NCBI RefSeq assembly: GCF_041897535.1
Contig: NZ_CP169217.1
Coordinates: forward strand, 434,001-498,000
DNA length: 64,000 nucleotides
Direction of reading: 5' to 3'
From: Methylomicrobium lacus_A
GTDB lineage: Bacteria > Pseudomonadota > Gammaproteobacteria > Methylococcales > Methylomonadaceae
The notes under the pieces were generated by a model. That model saw nothing but the letters and a program-made list of their open reading frames with translations, had not been told where the DNA came from and did not search any database. How positions within the stretch are numbered: the first letter of the stretch is position 1; each line of letters opens with the position of its first letter. A program made the position numbers and the translations under genes. Of this stretch, positions 8,351 through 17,995 are shown in pieces.

Positions 8351-9432
8351 GCACCGTCCGCCTGGGGGACGTCGCTGCGCGCTCCGGGCGCGCAATCGAA
8401 CAAGCCGAAGTGGCGGGATTTATCGCCCAACACCTGAAAGTGCTCGCCATAGCGGCTGCCGGCCAGCATATCGGCGGTATTGCCGCAGACCCGCAAGGGC
8501 CGGCCGGTTTCGAAATGGTGATGATCGTCCAGATCGAAACCGTGCGGATGCTGATCGATGCTGCCCAGGTAGACAGCCACCTGGCCGAAATCTTCGCAGC
8601 GGTCTTCCAACGGCATTTTGAAGGCGCGGACCGTGACCGATTGGAATTTGACCATGCCGATTTTGGCATACACCTCCGGATCATCGAGGCTGATGGGGTT
8701 TTGTTTGACGGCGCGTACGTCCGGACAGCCTAACTCATGCAAAATACGCCGGAAGTCCTCCCAGTACAGCGCCCCGCCCAGACACTCGCCCAGTAGCACC
8801 GGATCCCGGCGCAATTCGGCGGGGATGCGGCGATCGGCAAACACATCGGAAAAGTACAGCTCGCCTCCCGGTTTCAATACGCGGAAGATTTCCGCCAGGA
8901 CACGGGGCTTTTCCGGCGACAGGTTGATCACACAATTGGACACCACCACGTCGATACTATTGTCGGCAATTGCTCCCTGCATTGCTCTACCTCCTGCATC
9001 CATGCAGTCGTCGGCAATCCCGATAGCGGCCAGATTTTCGATGTGCCCGTGCAGAAACTCGACATTCGCATAGCCAAAGCGCTCGGCGTGCCAGTCGCGG
9101 TAGCGGACAGCCACTTCCAGTTGCTCGGGGGTCATATCCACCCCGATAACCCGTCCCGTGGGACCGACCAGCTTCGACAGCAAATAGCAGTCGCGGCCGC
9201 TACCACAGCCCAGATCGAGGACGGTCTTCCCTTCTAAAGCCGGCGGCAGGGGCGAGCCACAGCCGTAAAAGCGTTCCAGCACTTCCGGATGCAGACCGGT
9301 CAGCAAGGCTTTCAAATAACCGGGCATGGCATCGATGCTGCAACACGCACTGGTTTTCAGGTCGCTGCTGGATTGTAGAACCTGGCCATAGTAATGGCGG
9401 ACCGATTCGCTGATTTCTATACGGGTAGTCAT
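8341..9432 (-). CDS. arsM: Arsenite methyltransferase ArsM (arsenosugar-cluster type)
   Basis: A 363-residue SAM methyltransferase. Residues ~70-80 hold motif I (VLDLGCGSGRDCYLLS), followed by GVDMTPEQLEVA and the ArsM motif VVVSNCVINLSPEK with its cysteine. ACCSID near the N-terminus supplies further As(III)-binding cysteines. It transfers methyl groups from SAM to trivalent arsenic. The C-terminal extension with DLDDHHHFETGRP is typical of ArsM from arsenosugar-type clusters. The ATG is preceded by GAGG. The C-terminus ends DGACC and overlaps the sigma-factor remnant. The partner radical-SAM gene (arsS) is not in the window. Confidence 0.88.
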   Translation of the reverse strand: MTTRIEISESVRHYYGQVLQSSSDLKTSACCSIDAMPGYLKALLTGLHPEVLERFYGCGSPLPPALEGKTVLDLGCGSGRDCYLLSKLVGPTGRVIGVDMTPEQLEVAVRYRDWHAERFGYANVEFLHGHIENLAAIGIADDCMDAGGRAMQGAIADNSIDVVVSNCVINLSPEKPRVLAEIFRVLKPGGELYFSDVFADRRIPAELRRDPVLLGECLGGALYWEDFRRILHELGCPDVRAVKQNPISLDDPEVYAKIGMVKFQSVTVRAFKMPLEDRCEDFGQVAVYLGSIDQHPHGFDLDDHHHFETGRPLRVCGNTADMLAGSRYGEHFQVLGDKSRHFGLFDCAPGARSDVPQADGACC

Positions 9433-9448
9433 GAGAAGCCTCTTGTTT

Positions 9449-9640
9449 TTATGATGGGTTTAGTTGCCTACGGCAATGAAGTAAATGAACGCGGCTAAAA
9501 CAGCCGCACAGGGCAGCGTCAGTAACCAGGATAACGCAATGGATGAGATCACCACGGTTTCGCGTTGCCACTGACCAAGCCGATACCGAACAAAGACGCC
9601 GCCGAGAATTGAATGCGCCTCCCGCCAACATCGCCAAAGT
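9449..9640 (-). pseudogene. 3' remnant of a PiT-family inorganic phosphate transporter
   Basis: The minus strand reads TLAMLAGGAFNS in one frame, then in the next frame SSIALSWLLTLPCAAVLAAF and ends AAFIYFIAVGN-stop. The SWLLTLPCAA segment and the hydrophobic C-terminal helix are those of PiT phosphate permeases. A frameshift near 9590 separates the two halves, and no N-terminal transporter sequence remains upstream. I infer a decayed gene truncated at its 5' side. Upstream frame sequence to 9820 (KTVLMPFLSIDGG...) is not clearly transporter-like. Confidence 0.5.
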
Positions 9641-9889
9641 TACCGCGATGATGATGCCTTGTACAGTAACATTCGACGCCAGCAATAATAAAGTCGCAAG
9701 TAAACATGACTGGATTAAGAACCTGTTAAAAGCGGTCAGGGATTCTTCCACTTCACACGCCGAGGGACCTCCATCAATAGAGAGAAAAGGCATCAGAACG
9801 GTTTTCTCTGAAGGTCTCATCGTATATTATGTGCGTATCCTGAACGCCCTTACCAACGCGCCTTCCATCGATTTATAAAACAATAACCC

Positions 9890-12800
9890 ATGAAGATTCT
9901 CAGCATTCACTTCAAAAACGTCAACTCGTTGGAAGGCGAGCATCGGATCGATTTTGAGCAATCTCCGTTCGCCGACACCGGCGTGTTTGCGATCACCGGC
10001 CCGAACGGTTCGGGAAAATCCAGCATTCTGGACGCGATTACGCTGGCCTTGTACGGCGAGACTTATCGCTTCGACCGCCCGGCCGAGCATGTGATGACCC
10101 GGCATACCGCCGAGTGTTTTTCCGAGATCGTGTTTGCGCTGGGCCTGGATAAATACCGCTCGATCTGGCGTGTGCTGCGCGATGCGAACGGCGAATTATT
10201 GCCGACCGAGATGCAGCTTTTGCGTCTGAGCGATCAGGAGGAAGTACTGGCGGCGACGCCGCACGAAGTCAATGCCCGGATGACCGAAATCACCGGCATG
10301 AATTTCCGCAATTTCACCCGTTCGATCATGCTGGCGCAGGGCGATTTCGCCGCGTTTCTGAATGCGCTGGACAGCGAGCGGATGGACATACTCGAAAAAA
10401 TCGTCGGCAGCGATATTTATGCGGATCATAAGCGCGATATCGAAACCCGGCTCGCCGAGGCCAAGCAGAGTCTGGAGCGGGTCAGCCAGGAACTGACACG
10501 GGTGCCGATCATGGACGCGGCGAAACGGGAAGCCTCCGAGCATGACTTGCAGGACTTCAACGCGCAGTTTATCGAATTGCAGGCGGAATTAAGCCGCCTG
10601 CAGGAACAGCAGCTCGCGCTGCAAAAGATCGATGCCCTGCAAGGCCGGATCGAAGGGCAACAAAAGGAATTGCAGGACTTCGAAAACGAGCATCAGCGCA
10701 TTCAAAAAATCCTGACCCGCCTGGATACTTTAGAGGACTTGAAGCCATTCGCGAATGACCTGGAGGCGCTTCAGCACAGCAATCAGGCGGTGCAGGAGAG
10801 CCAGTCGGCATTGACGGCGTTGACGGCCGAATTGAAACAACTCGAAGACTTGCTGGCCGGCTACGGTCAGCCCCAGATAGCGCCGGAAGCCCTGGGAAAT
10901 CAGTCGCTCGAAAATCAACAGCAAGCGCTTTACGACCTGCAAGGAGAAATGAGCCAGCTCGATCTGGCGCGTTCGATGCAAACGGGCAAATTACAGGCCC
11001 TGGCCGCGCAAGGCGTCGAAAAGAAAGCCGCCTTGCAGGAGGTCGACGCCTGGCTCGAACAGCATGCCTCCGATGCGCCCCTGGTGGATAACTTCCCCGA
11101 GACGATCAAACTCAAAAATCTGCGCGCGGAAATCAAGGAACTGAGCCAAAAGCAAAAGGCGTTCGACGATTGGGCCAAGAACGCTTCGGCGGCGCTGCGG
11201 AATACGCAGGCCGCGATCGACAAGGAAACCGCGAATGTCGCCCGTTTGCAGGAGCAAATCGCCGCCGAGGAAAGTACCGTCACCGCGCTGCTGCAAGGCA
11301 GAACGCCCGATGATCTTGCCGAATTGCACCGTGAACAACAGGAGCGCGTCAAGTCGTTCAAGGCATTGCAGGATATGGCGATACAGTACCGGAAGCTCGC
11401 CGGCAACGGCTCCGGCCTGTTCGGGCTGTTCAGAAAAGCGCCGAGCGAGGCGCCCGATCCGGATGCGCTGGCGGCAGAACTCGCGGAACTTCGCGAAACG
11501 ATCAAACGCGACGAGAACATCCGGCTGATCCTCGAAGGCGCGGTATACCGCGAAAACATGATGAAACGGATGGAGGCCGACCGCCATCATTTGATCGACG
11601 GCAAGCCCTGCCCTTTGTGCGGCGCGTTGCAGCACCCCTATGCGAAACAGCAACCCGCCATCGGCAGTTCCGAGAAGGCGCTGGTCGATCAGCAGGCGCG
11701 GGTACGCTCCGAAACCGCGCGGGCCGAGCGGCTGGAAATCGAGGTCGAAGATGCGCGCAGGCTGGCGGAAAAATATGCGCTGACGAATCAAAAGGCGCGG
11801 CAGATCCAGGCGCAATGGGGAACGCTCCGCAACCGGCTGAACATCGGGCAAAGCCTCGAAATCGATCAGATCAAACGCATGGGCGAACTCTATGACGAGG
11901 AAGACAAGCAATTCAAGGAAATCGCTTTTCTGCTCGGCAAACACAAGAACAAGATTCAGAGCATCGAAAAACTGAAGGCCCAGCTCGTAAAAAGCAACGC
12001 CGCGATCGAGCAACTGACCGCCACCTACCAGAAACTCGAAGCGGAACGGGAAGATCAGCCGCAGAATCCGTTTGAAGTCGTCAATGCGTTGACCGCGGCG
12101 GTTCAGGAAGAAAAGGAACTGGCGGTCAAGGTCGATCAACAGCTGGCCCTGATCGGCGAAAAAATGCCCGGCAAAGGCAAGGAAGAGCTGTTTTATGACA
12201 AGCTCAGCCGCCGCCGGCACGATTATCACAGCCAGCTGATTCGGAAACAGGGCCTGGAGGAGGACCTGGCAACGTTGGCGGCCAGCGACAAGGCGCTGCG
12301 CGAGGAGCTGAAGGGCTTGGAAGAAAAGCTTGCCGGGTTCAGCCGCAAACTGCAAAAGGAAGAAATCGTCGCGCTGCATTTGGCGCTGCTCGACAAACAG
12401 AAGCTGATTGCGGCCGAGCGCATACGGCTTGCCGAAAAGCAGGCGCAAGCGAACTTGCTGGAGAAAAATCTGCAGGCAAAAATGCGCGAAGCCAATTTCT
12501 CCGGCGTCGAAGAGGTCAAGGAGACTCTGGCACAGCAGGCGTCCCGCCCCGAACTGGAACAGAAAGCCGCTTATATGGCCCAGCGGGCCGCCGAAACGTC
12601 GGCGAGGCTCGAGAGCAACCGGCAGCAACTGGAGGCCGCGGCGCTCGAAAAAGACACCGAGCTGTCGCTCGACGACATCGGAGCCCAGGTACACGACGTC
12701 TCGCAAAAACTCGAAATCGCGCATTTCGAAGTGCGGCATCTGGACAACCTGCTGAAGGAGCAGGAGCGCCTGCACAGCAAATACGATGCGGTACACGCCC

Positions 12801-13336
12801 AATACGAAGAACAGGAAGCGATCGTGAAGGCATTGACCGAAGAGCAGCAACTGATCCATGCCGAAAACGGCATGGCGTTCCGCCGCCGCGTGCAAGAGAA
12901 AATCGCCGACCAATTGCTCGGCAAGACCAACGCCCTGCTCGAAAAGCTCAGCGGCCGTTATTACCTGCGCAAAATGCCGAGCGAGAAAGGCCTCGCGCTC
13001 GAGATCGAGGACACCTTGCAAGGCAACGCGCGCCGCCTGCCGCGGAGCCTGTCCGGCGGCGAGAGCTTCGTGGTCAGCCTGGCCCTGGCATTGGGGCTTT
13101 CCGAACTGGCCAGCAACGGCAAATCGGTCGATTCGTTGTTCCTCGACGAAGGCTTCGGCAGCCTCGACGCCGACACCCTGTTCAGCGTGATCAGCACGCT
13201 CGAAAGCCTGCATACGCAGCACGGCAAAACGGTCGGCGTGATCTCGCATGTCGAAAGCGTGCAGAAACGCTTCAAGGCGCGCCTGCAGATCGTCAAAAAA
13301 CCGAACGGCATGGGCATGCTGAAAATGGCTTCTTGA
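9890..13336 (+). CDS. sbcC: SbcC-type exonuclease ATPase subunit
   Basis: An 1148-residue Rad50/SbcC protein. The Walker A loop ITGPNGSGKSSILDAI is at residues ~35-48. Two long Glu/Lys/Gln-rich coiled-coil arms flank a zinc hook CPLC near residue 575. The signature LSGGESFVVSLALALGLSE and Walker B SLFLDEGFGSLD lie near the C-terminus. With SbcD it forms a nuclease that opens hairpins and DNA ends. No sbcD is adjacent: upstream sequence is transporter and arsenic-cluster debris, so the partner must lie elsewhere or be lost. No clear ribosome-binding site precedes the ATG. Confidence 0.93.
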   Translation: MKILSIHFKNVNSLEGEHRIDFEQSPFADTGVFAITGPNGSGKSSILDAITLALYGETYRFDRPAEHVMTRHTAECFSEIVFALGLDKYRSIWRVLRDANGELLPTEMQLLRLSDQEEVLAATPHEVNARMTEITGMNFRNFTRSIMLAQGDFAAFLNALDSERMDILEKIVGSDIYADHKRDIETRLAEAKQSLERVSQELTRVPIMDAAKREASEHDLQDFNAQFIELQAELSRLQEQQLALQKIDALQGRIEGQQKELQDFENEHQRIQKILTRLDTLEDLKPFANDLEALQHSNQAVQESQSALTALTAELKQLEDLLAGYGQPQIAPEALGNQSLENQQQALYDLQGEMSQLDLARSMQTGKLQALAAQGVEKKAALQEVDAWLEQHASDAPLVDNFPETIKLKNLRAEIKELSQKQKAFDDWAKNASAALRNTQAAIDKETANVARLQEQIAAEESTVTALLQGRTPDDLAELHREQQERVKSFKALQDMAIQYRKLAGNGSGLFGLFRKAPSEAPDPDALAAELAELRETIKRDENIRLILEGAVYRENMMKRMEADRHHLIDGKPCPLCGALQHPYAKQQPAIGSSEKALVDQQARVRSETARAERLEIEVEDARRLAEKYALTNQKARQIQAQWGTLRNRLNIGQSLEIDQIKRMGELYDEEDKQFKEIAFLLGKHKNKIQSIEKLKAQLVKSNAAIEQLTATYQKLEAEREDQPQNPFEVVNALTAAVQEEKELAVKVDQQLALIGEKMPGKGKEELFYDKLSRRRHDYHSQLIRKQGLEEDLATLAASDKALREELKGLEEKLAGFSRKLQKEEIVALHLALLDKQKLIAAERIRLAEKQAQANLLEKNLQAKMREANFSGVEEVKETLAQQASRPELEQKAAYMAQRAAETSARLESNRQQLEAAALEKDTELSLDDIGAQVHDVSQKLEIAHFEVRHLDNLLKEQERLHSKYDAVHAQYEEQEAIVKALTEEQQLIHAENGMAFRRRVQEKIADQLLGKTNALLEKLSGRYYLRKMPSEKGLALEIEDTLQGNARRLPRSLSGGESFVVSLALALGLSELASNGKSVDSLFLDEGFGSLDADTLFSVISTLESLHTQHGKTVGVISHVESVQKRFKARLQIVKKPNGMGMLKMAS

Positions 13337-13618
13337 CAGGGCGATGCCGTTGCGCGAAGCCTTTTGCGCGGAGTGTCTTTTTCGGCTTCGCCCAGGAAAA
13401 CCTGCGCGAGCCCTGCGCTTTTTAGCCCATTCCCTTCCCAGCCACCCCAGGAAAACCGATCTTTTAGCCGGACCAATTGGCGAGCCGCGCTAAATTGATT
13501 ATACTGGCCGCAACAATTTTGCCTTTGCAGCTGGCGCGCCCGCTGAACAGAGCCGAAAAAGGATCATTTCGCCGGATGCGGTAAAAAAATCCCGGTAAAG
13601 TTTAAACACCGTCTATGC

Positions 13619-14509
13619 ATGTTGATGACTTTTGAAGATGTGGAACCTCGTTCTCCCATCGAACTGACCCGGGATGAAATGCTGGCGATCAGCACGGAGA
13701 TCAGTCTTAAGTTCTCGCCGGATAAGGCGGCGCTGACTGCGGCCCGCTCTTGGCCGCCGGCAAGCATGACGTCACCGCAGCAGGCCGCCGCTTTGCCCGA
13801 TGAGACGCCAGTGGGTGGCTTCAGCCATCGGGAATTGCAGGCGATCGGCCAGGACATCAGCCAACGTTTCGCGCCGAAAGCTTCGAACAACATGCCTGAG
13901 TTATTGTTGCTGCCGGTCGACCCCCATCACCTCTATGCGTTCTGGGAAACCGGAGCCAACGCCCAAAAGTCGGCGCCTGCCCAGCAGCCTTTGACCCTGC
14001 GCATATACTGGCGGCCGGACGCGGCACAGGAGATCACCCGCTCGAACATCTGGTTCGACATTCCTGCCGACAACCCCGCAAACCGGAAGAAGGTGCGCCT
14101 GCCGATCGACGATACGTACTATTCCGCCACCCTGGGCACGTTGAAACAGGACCGTACGCTCGACGTGCTCGCCCAGTCGAATCTGATACATGTACCGACC
14201 GCGCCGAACAGAAATCAGCTTGCCCTGGAGCATCCGGCCACGGCCGCCAAGGAGCCCGCGCTTGCGGTGAACCAATTGCAGGGCATCTTGAGTGCGGCGC
14301 AGCAGGAAGGCGCGCATTTCCCGGAAGGCTGGGCGATCAAGCTGCATCCGAGCCATCAGGCCACCCCAACCCGCGATCTTGCAAAACTTTATATCGAATT
14401 GATGACCATCTTCAAACTCAACCGAATCGACGCGGAACTGATTCCCGAACACGCACCGTCTGTCGAACCGGAAATTGCTTCCGGAAGAGCTTCTGGACTC
14501 GGACTCTAA
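13619..14509 (+). CDS. DUF4912 domain protein
   Basis: A 296-residue soluble protein. The central part (MPELLLLPVDPHHLYAFWE, then LTLRIYW, then IWFDIPAD) is the DUF4912 pattern, whose aromatic core suggests ligand binding. DUF4912 genes are often next to GH57 glucan enzymes, and here the GH57 gene begins 10 bases after this stop, so a role in alpha-glucan handling is inferred. Two in-frame ATGs (13619 and 13625) are possible. The N-terminal ~90 residues contain a repeated motif (TRDEMLAISTEISLKFSPDK and SHRELQAIGQDISQRFAPK), an apparent internal duplication. No signal peptide is visible. Confidence 0.7.
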   Translation: MLMTFEDVEPRSPIELTRDEMLAISTEISLKFSPDKAALTAARSWPPASMTSPQQAAALPDETPVGGFSHRELQAIGQDISQRFAPKASNNMPELLLLPVDPHHLYAFWETGANAQKSAPAQQPLTLRIYWRPDAAQEITRSNIWFDIPADNPANRKKVRLPIDDTYYSATLGTLKQDRTLDVLAQSNLIHVPTAPNRNQLALEHPATAAKEPALAVNQLQGILSAAQQEGAHFPEGWAIKLHPSHQATPTRDLAKLYIELMTIFKLNRIDAELIPEHAPSVEPEIASGRASGLGL

Positions 14510-14518
14510 GGCATTCCG

Positions 14519-16120
14519 ATGCAAAAAGGCTTCCTCAGCATCATCCTGCATGCGCATCTACCCTTCGTGCGCCATCCCGAACACCCAAGTTTTTTCGAAG
14601 AAAACTGGCTGTTCGAGGCGATGACCGAATGCTATATCCCGCTGATCGGCATGCTCGACCGGCTGGAAGACGATCAAATCGACTACCGTTTGACCTTGTC
14701 GCTGTCGCCGCCGTTGATTTCAATGCTGCGCGACGAACTGCTGCAGAGCCGTTACCTGAAGCATCTGCACCAGCTGATCGAACTGGCCGAAAAGGAAATC
14801 GTCAGGACCCGCAAGGCGCCGGAATTCAATAAACTGGCGCGGCTGTACCGCCGTTTTTACCGGCATGCGCTGGCTGTTTATCAAAACCAGTACCACGGCG
14901 ATTTGCTCGGCGCGTTCAGCAGGCATCAGGCGCTCGGCAAGCTCGAACTGATCACGACCGCCGCGACGCACGGCTTTCTGCCCTTGCTCAGCGTCAGCGA
15001 AGCCGCGGTGCGCAACCAAATCAACGTCGGCGCCGACACCTTCCGCGCTCACCTCGGCACCGCGCCGAGAGGATTCTGGCTACCCGAATGCGGGTATTAT
15101 CCGGGGCTCGAAGCCTTCCTGAAAGACGCCGGCATCGCGTATTTTTTCGTCGATGCGCACAGCCTGCTGAATGCCAGCCAGCCGCCGGTCAACGGCGTCT
15201 ATGCGCCCCTGGCCTGCGACAACGGCGTTGCCGCGTTTGCGCGCGACCCCGAATCGTCAGAGCAGGTCTGGAGTTCCAAACAGGGCTACCCCGGCGATTT
15301 CGATTACCGCGAATATTACCGCGACATCGGTTTCGATCTGGACCTGGACTATATCGGCCCGTATATTCTGGACGGACACATTCGCGCGAATACCGGCATC
15401 AAATATTACCGGGTAACCGGCGAAAACCAACCGAAGCAGATCTACACTCCGAAAGCCGCGCGGGCGAAAGCGGAACTGCATGCGCGCGATTTCATCCAAA
15501 AACGCCAGCAGCAAATCGACGCGCTGGCAAGCCGCATGGACCGGCCGCCGCATGTCGTCGCGCCCTATGATGCCGAATTGTTCGGCCATTGGTGGTTTGA
15601 AGGCCCCTACTGGCTCGAACAGGTGCTGCGCATCGCGAGCGAAAAGTCAAACGGCATCCGGACGGTCAGTTGCGGCGATTATTTAACCGAAGTCCCGTCG
15701 CCGCAAGTCGCCACGCCGTCCGCCTCGACCTGGGGCGCGCAAGGCTATTCTAGCTACTGGATCAACGAGACGAACGACTGGATCTACCCTTTCCTGCACC
15801 AAGCCGCCCGACAACTGGAAGACTTCGTCGCCGAACTGGAAGGCGTCTCGGTCAATCCGCTACAGAAAAGGGCATTCAATCAGGCGGTCCGCTCGCTGTT
15901 GCTCGCGCAGTCTTCCGACTGGCCGTTCATCATGAAATCGGGCACCACGACAGAATACGCGAACAAGCGAATCACCGACCATCTGGCCCGTTTCAATTAT
16001 TTATACGACAGCCTGCGCAAGGGCAAGATCGACGAGCGCTATCTGACCGCGCTCGAAATCATGGATAATATCTTTCCTGACATTGATTTTAGGCATTACC
16101 GCGCATTGAAGCCGTCGTAA
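14519..16120 (+). CDS. GH57 family 1,4-alpha-glucan branching enzyme
   Basis: A 533-residue glycoside hydrolase family 57 protein. The N-terminal GFLSIILHAHLPFVRHPEH is the GH57 opening motif. GFWLPECGYYPG carries the probable nucleophile Glu, and APYDAELFGHWWFEGP the probable acid/base Asp. TWGAQGYSSYWINETNDW near residue 415 is typical of the DUF1957-containing branching subgroup. It should create alpha-1,6 branches in glycogen-like glucan. It is co-directional with the DUF4912 gene 10 bases upstream, and the DUF2490 gene follows after 23 bases, so the three may be one transcript. Confidence 0.88.
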   Translation: MQKGFLSIILHAHLPFVRHPEHPSFFEENWLFEAMTECYIPLIGMLDRLEDDQIDYRLTLSLSPPLISMLRDELLQSRYLKHLHQLIELAEKEIVRTRKAPEFNKLARLYRRFYRHALAVYQNQYHGDLLGAFSRHQALGKLELITTAATHGFLPLLSVSEAAVRNQINVGADTFRAHLGTAPRGFWLPECGYYPGLEAFLKDAGIAYFFVDAHSLLNASQPPVNGVYAPLACDNGVAAFARDPESSEQVWSSKQGYPGDFDYREYYRDIGFDLDLDYIGPYILDGHIRANTGIKYYRVTGENQPKQIYTPKAARAKAELHARDFIQKRQQQIDALASRMDRPPHVVAPYDAELFGHWWFEGPYWLEQVLRIASEKSNGIRTVSCGDYLTEVPSPQVATPSASTWGAQGYSSYWINETNDWIYPFLHQAARQLEDFVAELEGVSVNPLQKRAFNQAVRSLLLAQSSDWPFIMKSGTTTEYANKRITDHLARFNYLYDSLRKGKIDERYLTALEIMDNIFPDIDFRHYRALKPS

Positions 16121-16143
16121 ACTTAACCCACACGGGTACAGCC

Positions 16144-16845
16144 ATGCGGAAACTTTCACACGCTCTCTTGTTCGCCGGCTTGATCACCGCATCCCCTCTC
16201 GCCACGGCGGCTCCGGTCAAGGATGACTGGGGCATGTGGCTCAGCAATACCTATCAGACCGACTTCGGCGGCAGCAACTATCTGGCTTTTCTGGAGTTGG
16301 CGCCGCGTACCAAACACGACAACGGCGAATTCAGCCAGATCATTGCCAGGCCCCTGCTGGGCTACAAATTGACCCCGAAGCTGCAATTCTGGCTCGGTTA
16401 CACCTGGCAGGGCGAATACGGCAAGGATACCGACTTCGACCTGGCCACCCACGATTTCATGCAGCAGGTGCAATGGATCGACAATTGGACGCCGCAATTG
16501 AATTTTCAATACCGCTTCCGCCTGGAGGAGCGTTTTTTTGCGGACGAGGATACCGCCTTCCGGATGCGCCACCGTTTCCGTTTTGTCTACACGCAGCCCG
16601 AAACCAAGACTTATCTGATCGCAGCTGACGAGTTGTTCGTGTATTTCAATTCGCTCAACGAGGGCCGCCTGGCCCATTCGGTTCAGCCCGGCATCAACCA
16701 GAACCGAAGTTATGTCGGCATCGGCTACAAGATCACGCCCAAGATCAATATCGATACCGGCTATCAGTTTCAATACGTGAATAATTTCGGCGCGCCGGAT
16801 GGAGCCAATCACATCTGGCTGACCAATTTCAATATCACTTTTTAG
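16144..16845 (+). CDS. DUF2490 outer-membrane protein
   Basis: A 233-residue protein with a Sec signal peptide (RKLSHALLFAGLITASPLATA, cleavage near residue 22). The mature part alternates hydrophobic and polar residues in beta-strands and ends in an aromatic residue (TNFNITF), as outer-membrane barrels do. WGMWLSNTYQTDF and the RFRLEERFF segment match DUF2490. Function is unknown. It is co-directional with the GH57 gene, and its last 11 bases overlap convergent lpxB. Confidence 0.8.
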   Translation: MRKLSHALLFAGLITASPLATAAPVKDDWGMWLSNTYQTDFGGSNYLAFLELAPRTKHDNGEFSQIIARPLLGYKLTPKLQFWLGYTWQGEYGKDTDFDLATHDFMQQVQWIDNWTPQLNFQYRFRLEERFFADEDTAFRMRHRFRFVYTQPETKTYLIAADELFVYFNSLNEGRLAHSVQPGINQNRSYVGIGYKITPKINIDTGYQFQYVNNFGAPDGANHIWLTNFNITF

Positions 16846-17995
16846 GAGCCGAAGCCAGTATCTCCAACGCCAGCGCGGCCATGTTTTTCGAACCGCCGCC
16901 CTGCCCTAACCTCTCCTTGACGCCTTGCAGATTATCATGCATTTGCCGGGCGTAAGCCGCGTCGGTCAGGATAAGGCCGATCTCGACGGCTAGATTTTCG
17001 GGGCTGGCCTCGTGTTGAATCAACTCCTTCACGATGCCTTTGCCGGCCACGATGTTCGGCAGGCCGATGAACGGCGTTTTGACCAGCAATCGGCCCAGCC
17101 AGTAGGTCGGAGGCGATAGTTTATAGCAAACGACCATCGGCACGGTCAGCAAGGCGACTTCGAGCGTTGCGGTGCCGGAGGTCGTCATGACCGCGTCGCA
17201 GCATTGCATCACATCATACGGTTGATCCTTGATCGCCTTGATTTTCGCCTTCGAGGCTTGCAGATAGCTTTGCAGCACATCGTCGGCAATCGATCCGGCT
17301 TGCGGCAGGATGAACTGCACGCCTGGAATACGTTCCGCAAGCAATTCGGCCGCCGCCAGCATCACCGGAAGCATGCGTTTGATTTCGCCGCCCCGGCTGC
17401 CCGGCAACAGGCCGACGACCGGTTTTTCCGCATTCAAGCCGAAGCGCAGAAAATCCTCGCTTTTGCTGTAGTGAGGACGGACCCTGTCGACCGAGGGATG
17501 GCCGACATAGCGCACCGGCACGTTCTCGGCCTCGTAATACGCCGTTTCGAACGGAAAGATCACCGCCATCATGTCGATCACCCGCCCGTACTTTTTGACC
17601 CTTCCCGGACGCCATGCCCACACCTGCGGGCTGACATAAAACAGCACCTTGATGCCGATCCGTTTGGCGTAAGTCGCCAGCTTGAAATTGAACTCCTTGT
17701 AATCGACACAGATCAGCAAATCGGGGCGCTCGGCCGCCAGCAGCGCCTGCATCAATTTCAGCGCGCGGCGGATTTCGGCATAATGCTTGATCACCTCGAC
17801 CACGCCGATCACCGCGATTTGCGATGAATCGTAGCGCACATTGATCCCCGCCGCCGCCATCTTCGCGCCGCCCATGCCGATGCCGCGAATGCCGGGCTGG
17901 AGTTTTTTCATTTCGATAAATAGATGGGCGGCATGCTGCTCGCCCGACGCTTCGCCGGCGCTGAACATGACTTTATAGGGCTGGTGATCCGACAA
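16835..17995 (-). CDS. lpxB: Lipid-A-disaccharide synthase
   Basis: A 386-residue GT19 enzyme. SAGEASGEQHAAHL at the N-terminus, FYVSPQVWAWRPGRVKKY and LLPGSRGGEIKRMLP are LpxB signatures. It condenses UDP-2,3-diacylglucosamine with lipid X to the lipid A disaccharide at the inner membrane. The start appears to be TTG at 17995, preceded by GAGGA. The next ATG is inside the conserved MFSAGEASGE motif and would be too short. It stands apart from the usual lpxA/fabZ neighbourhood. The other strand carries glucan genes. Confidence 0.94.
   Translation of the reverse strand: MSDHQPYKVMFSAGEASGEQHAAHLFIEMKKLQPGIRGIGMGGAKMAAAGINVRYDSSQIAVIGVVEVIKHYAEIRRALKLMQALLAAERPDLLICVDYKEFNFKLATYAKRIGIKVLFYVSPQVWAWRPGRVKKYGRVIDMMAVIFPFETAYYEAENVPVRYVGHPSVDRVRPHYSKSEDFLRFGLNAEKPVVGLLPGSRGGEIKRMLPVMLAAAELLAERIPGVQFILPQAGSIADDVLQSYLQASKAKIKAIKDQPYDVMQCCDAVMTTSGTATLEVALLTVPMVVCYKLSPPTYWLGRLLVKTPFIGLPNIVAGKGIVKELIQHEASPENLAVEIGLILTDAAYARQMHDNLQGVKERLGQGGGSKNMAALALEILASAPKK

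Noticed and set aside
10991..13249. A 752-codon open frame antisense to sbcC
   Set aside because: It is the complement of the coiled-coil and ATPase coding sequence of sbcC. Its composition is low-complexity Leu/Arg/Phe and it has no recognisable domain.
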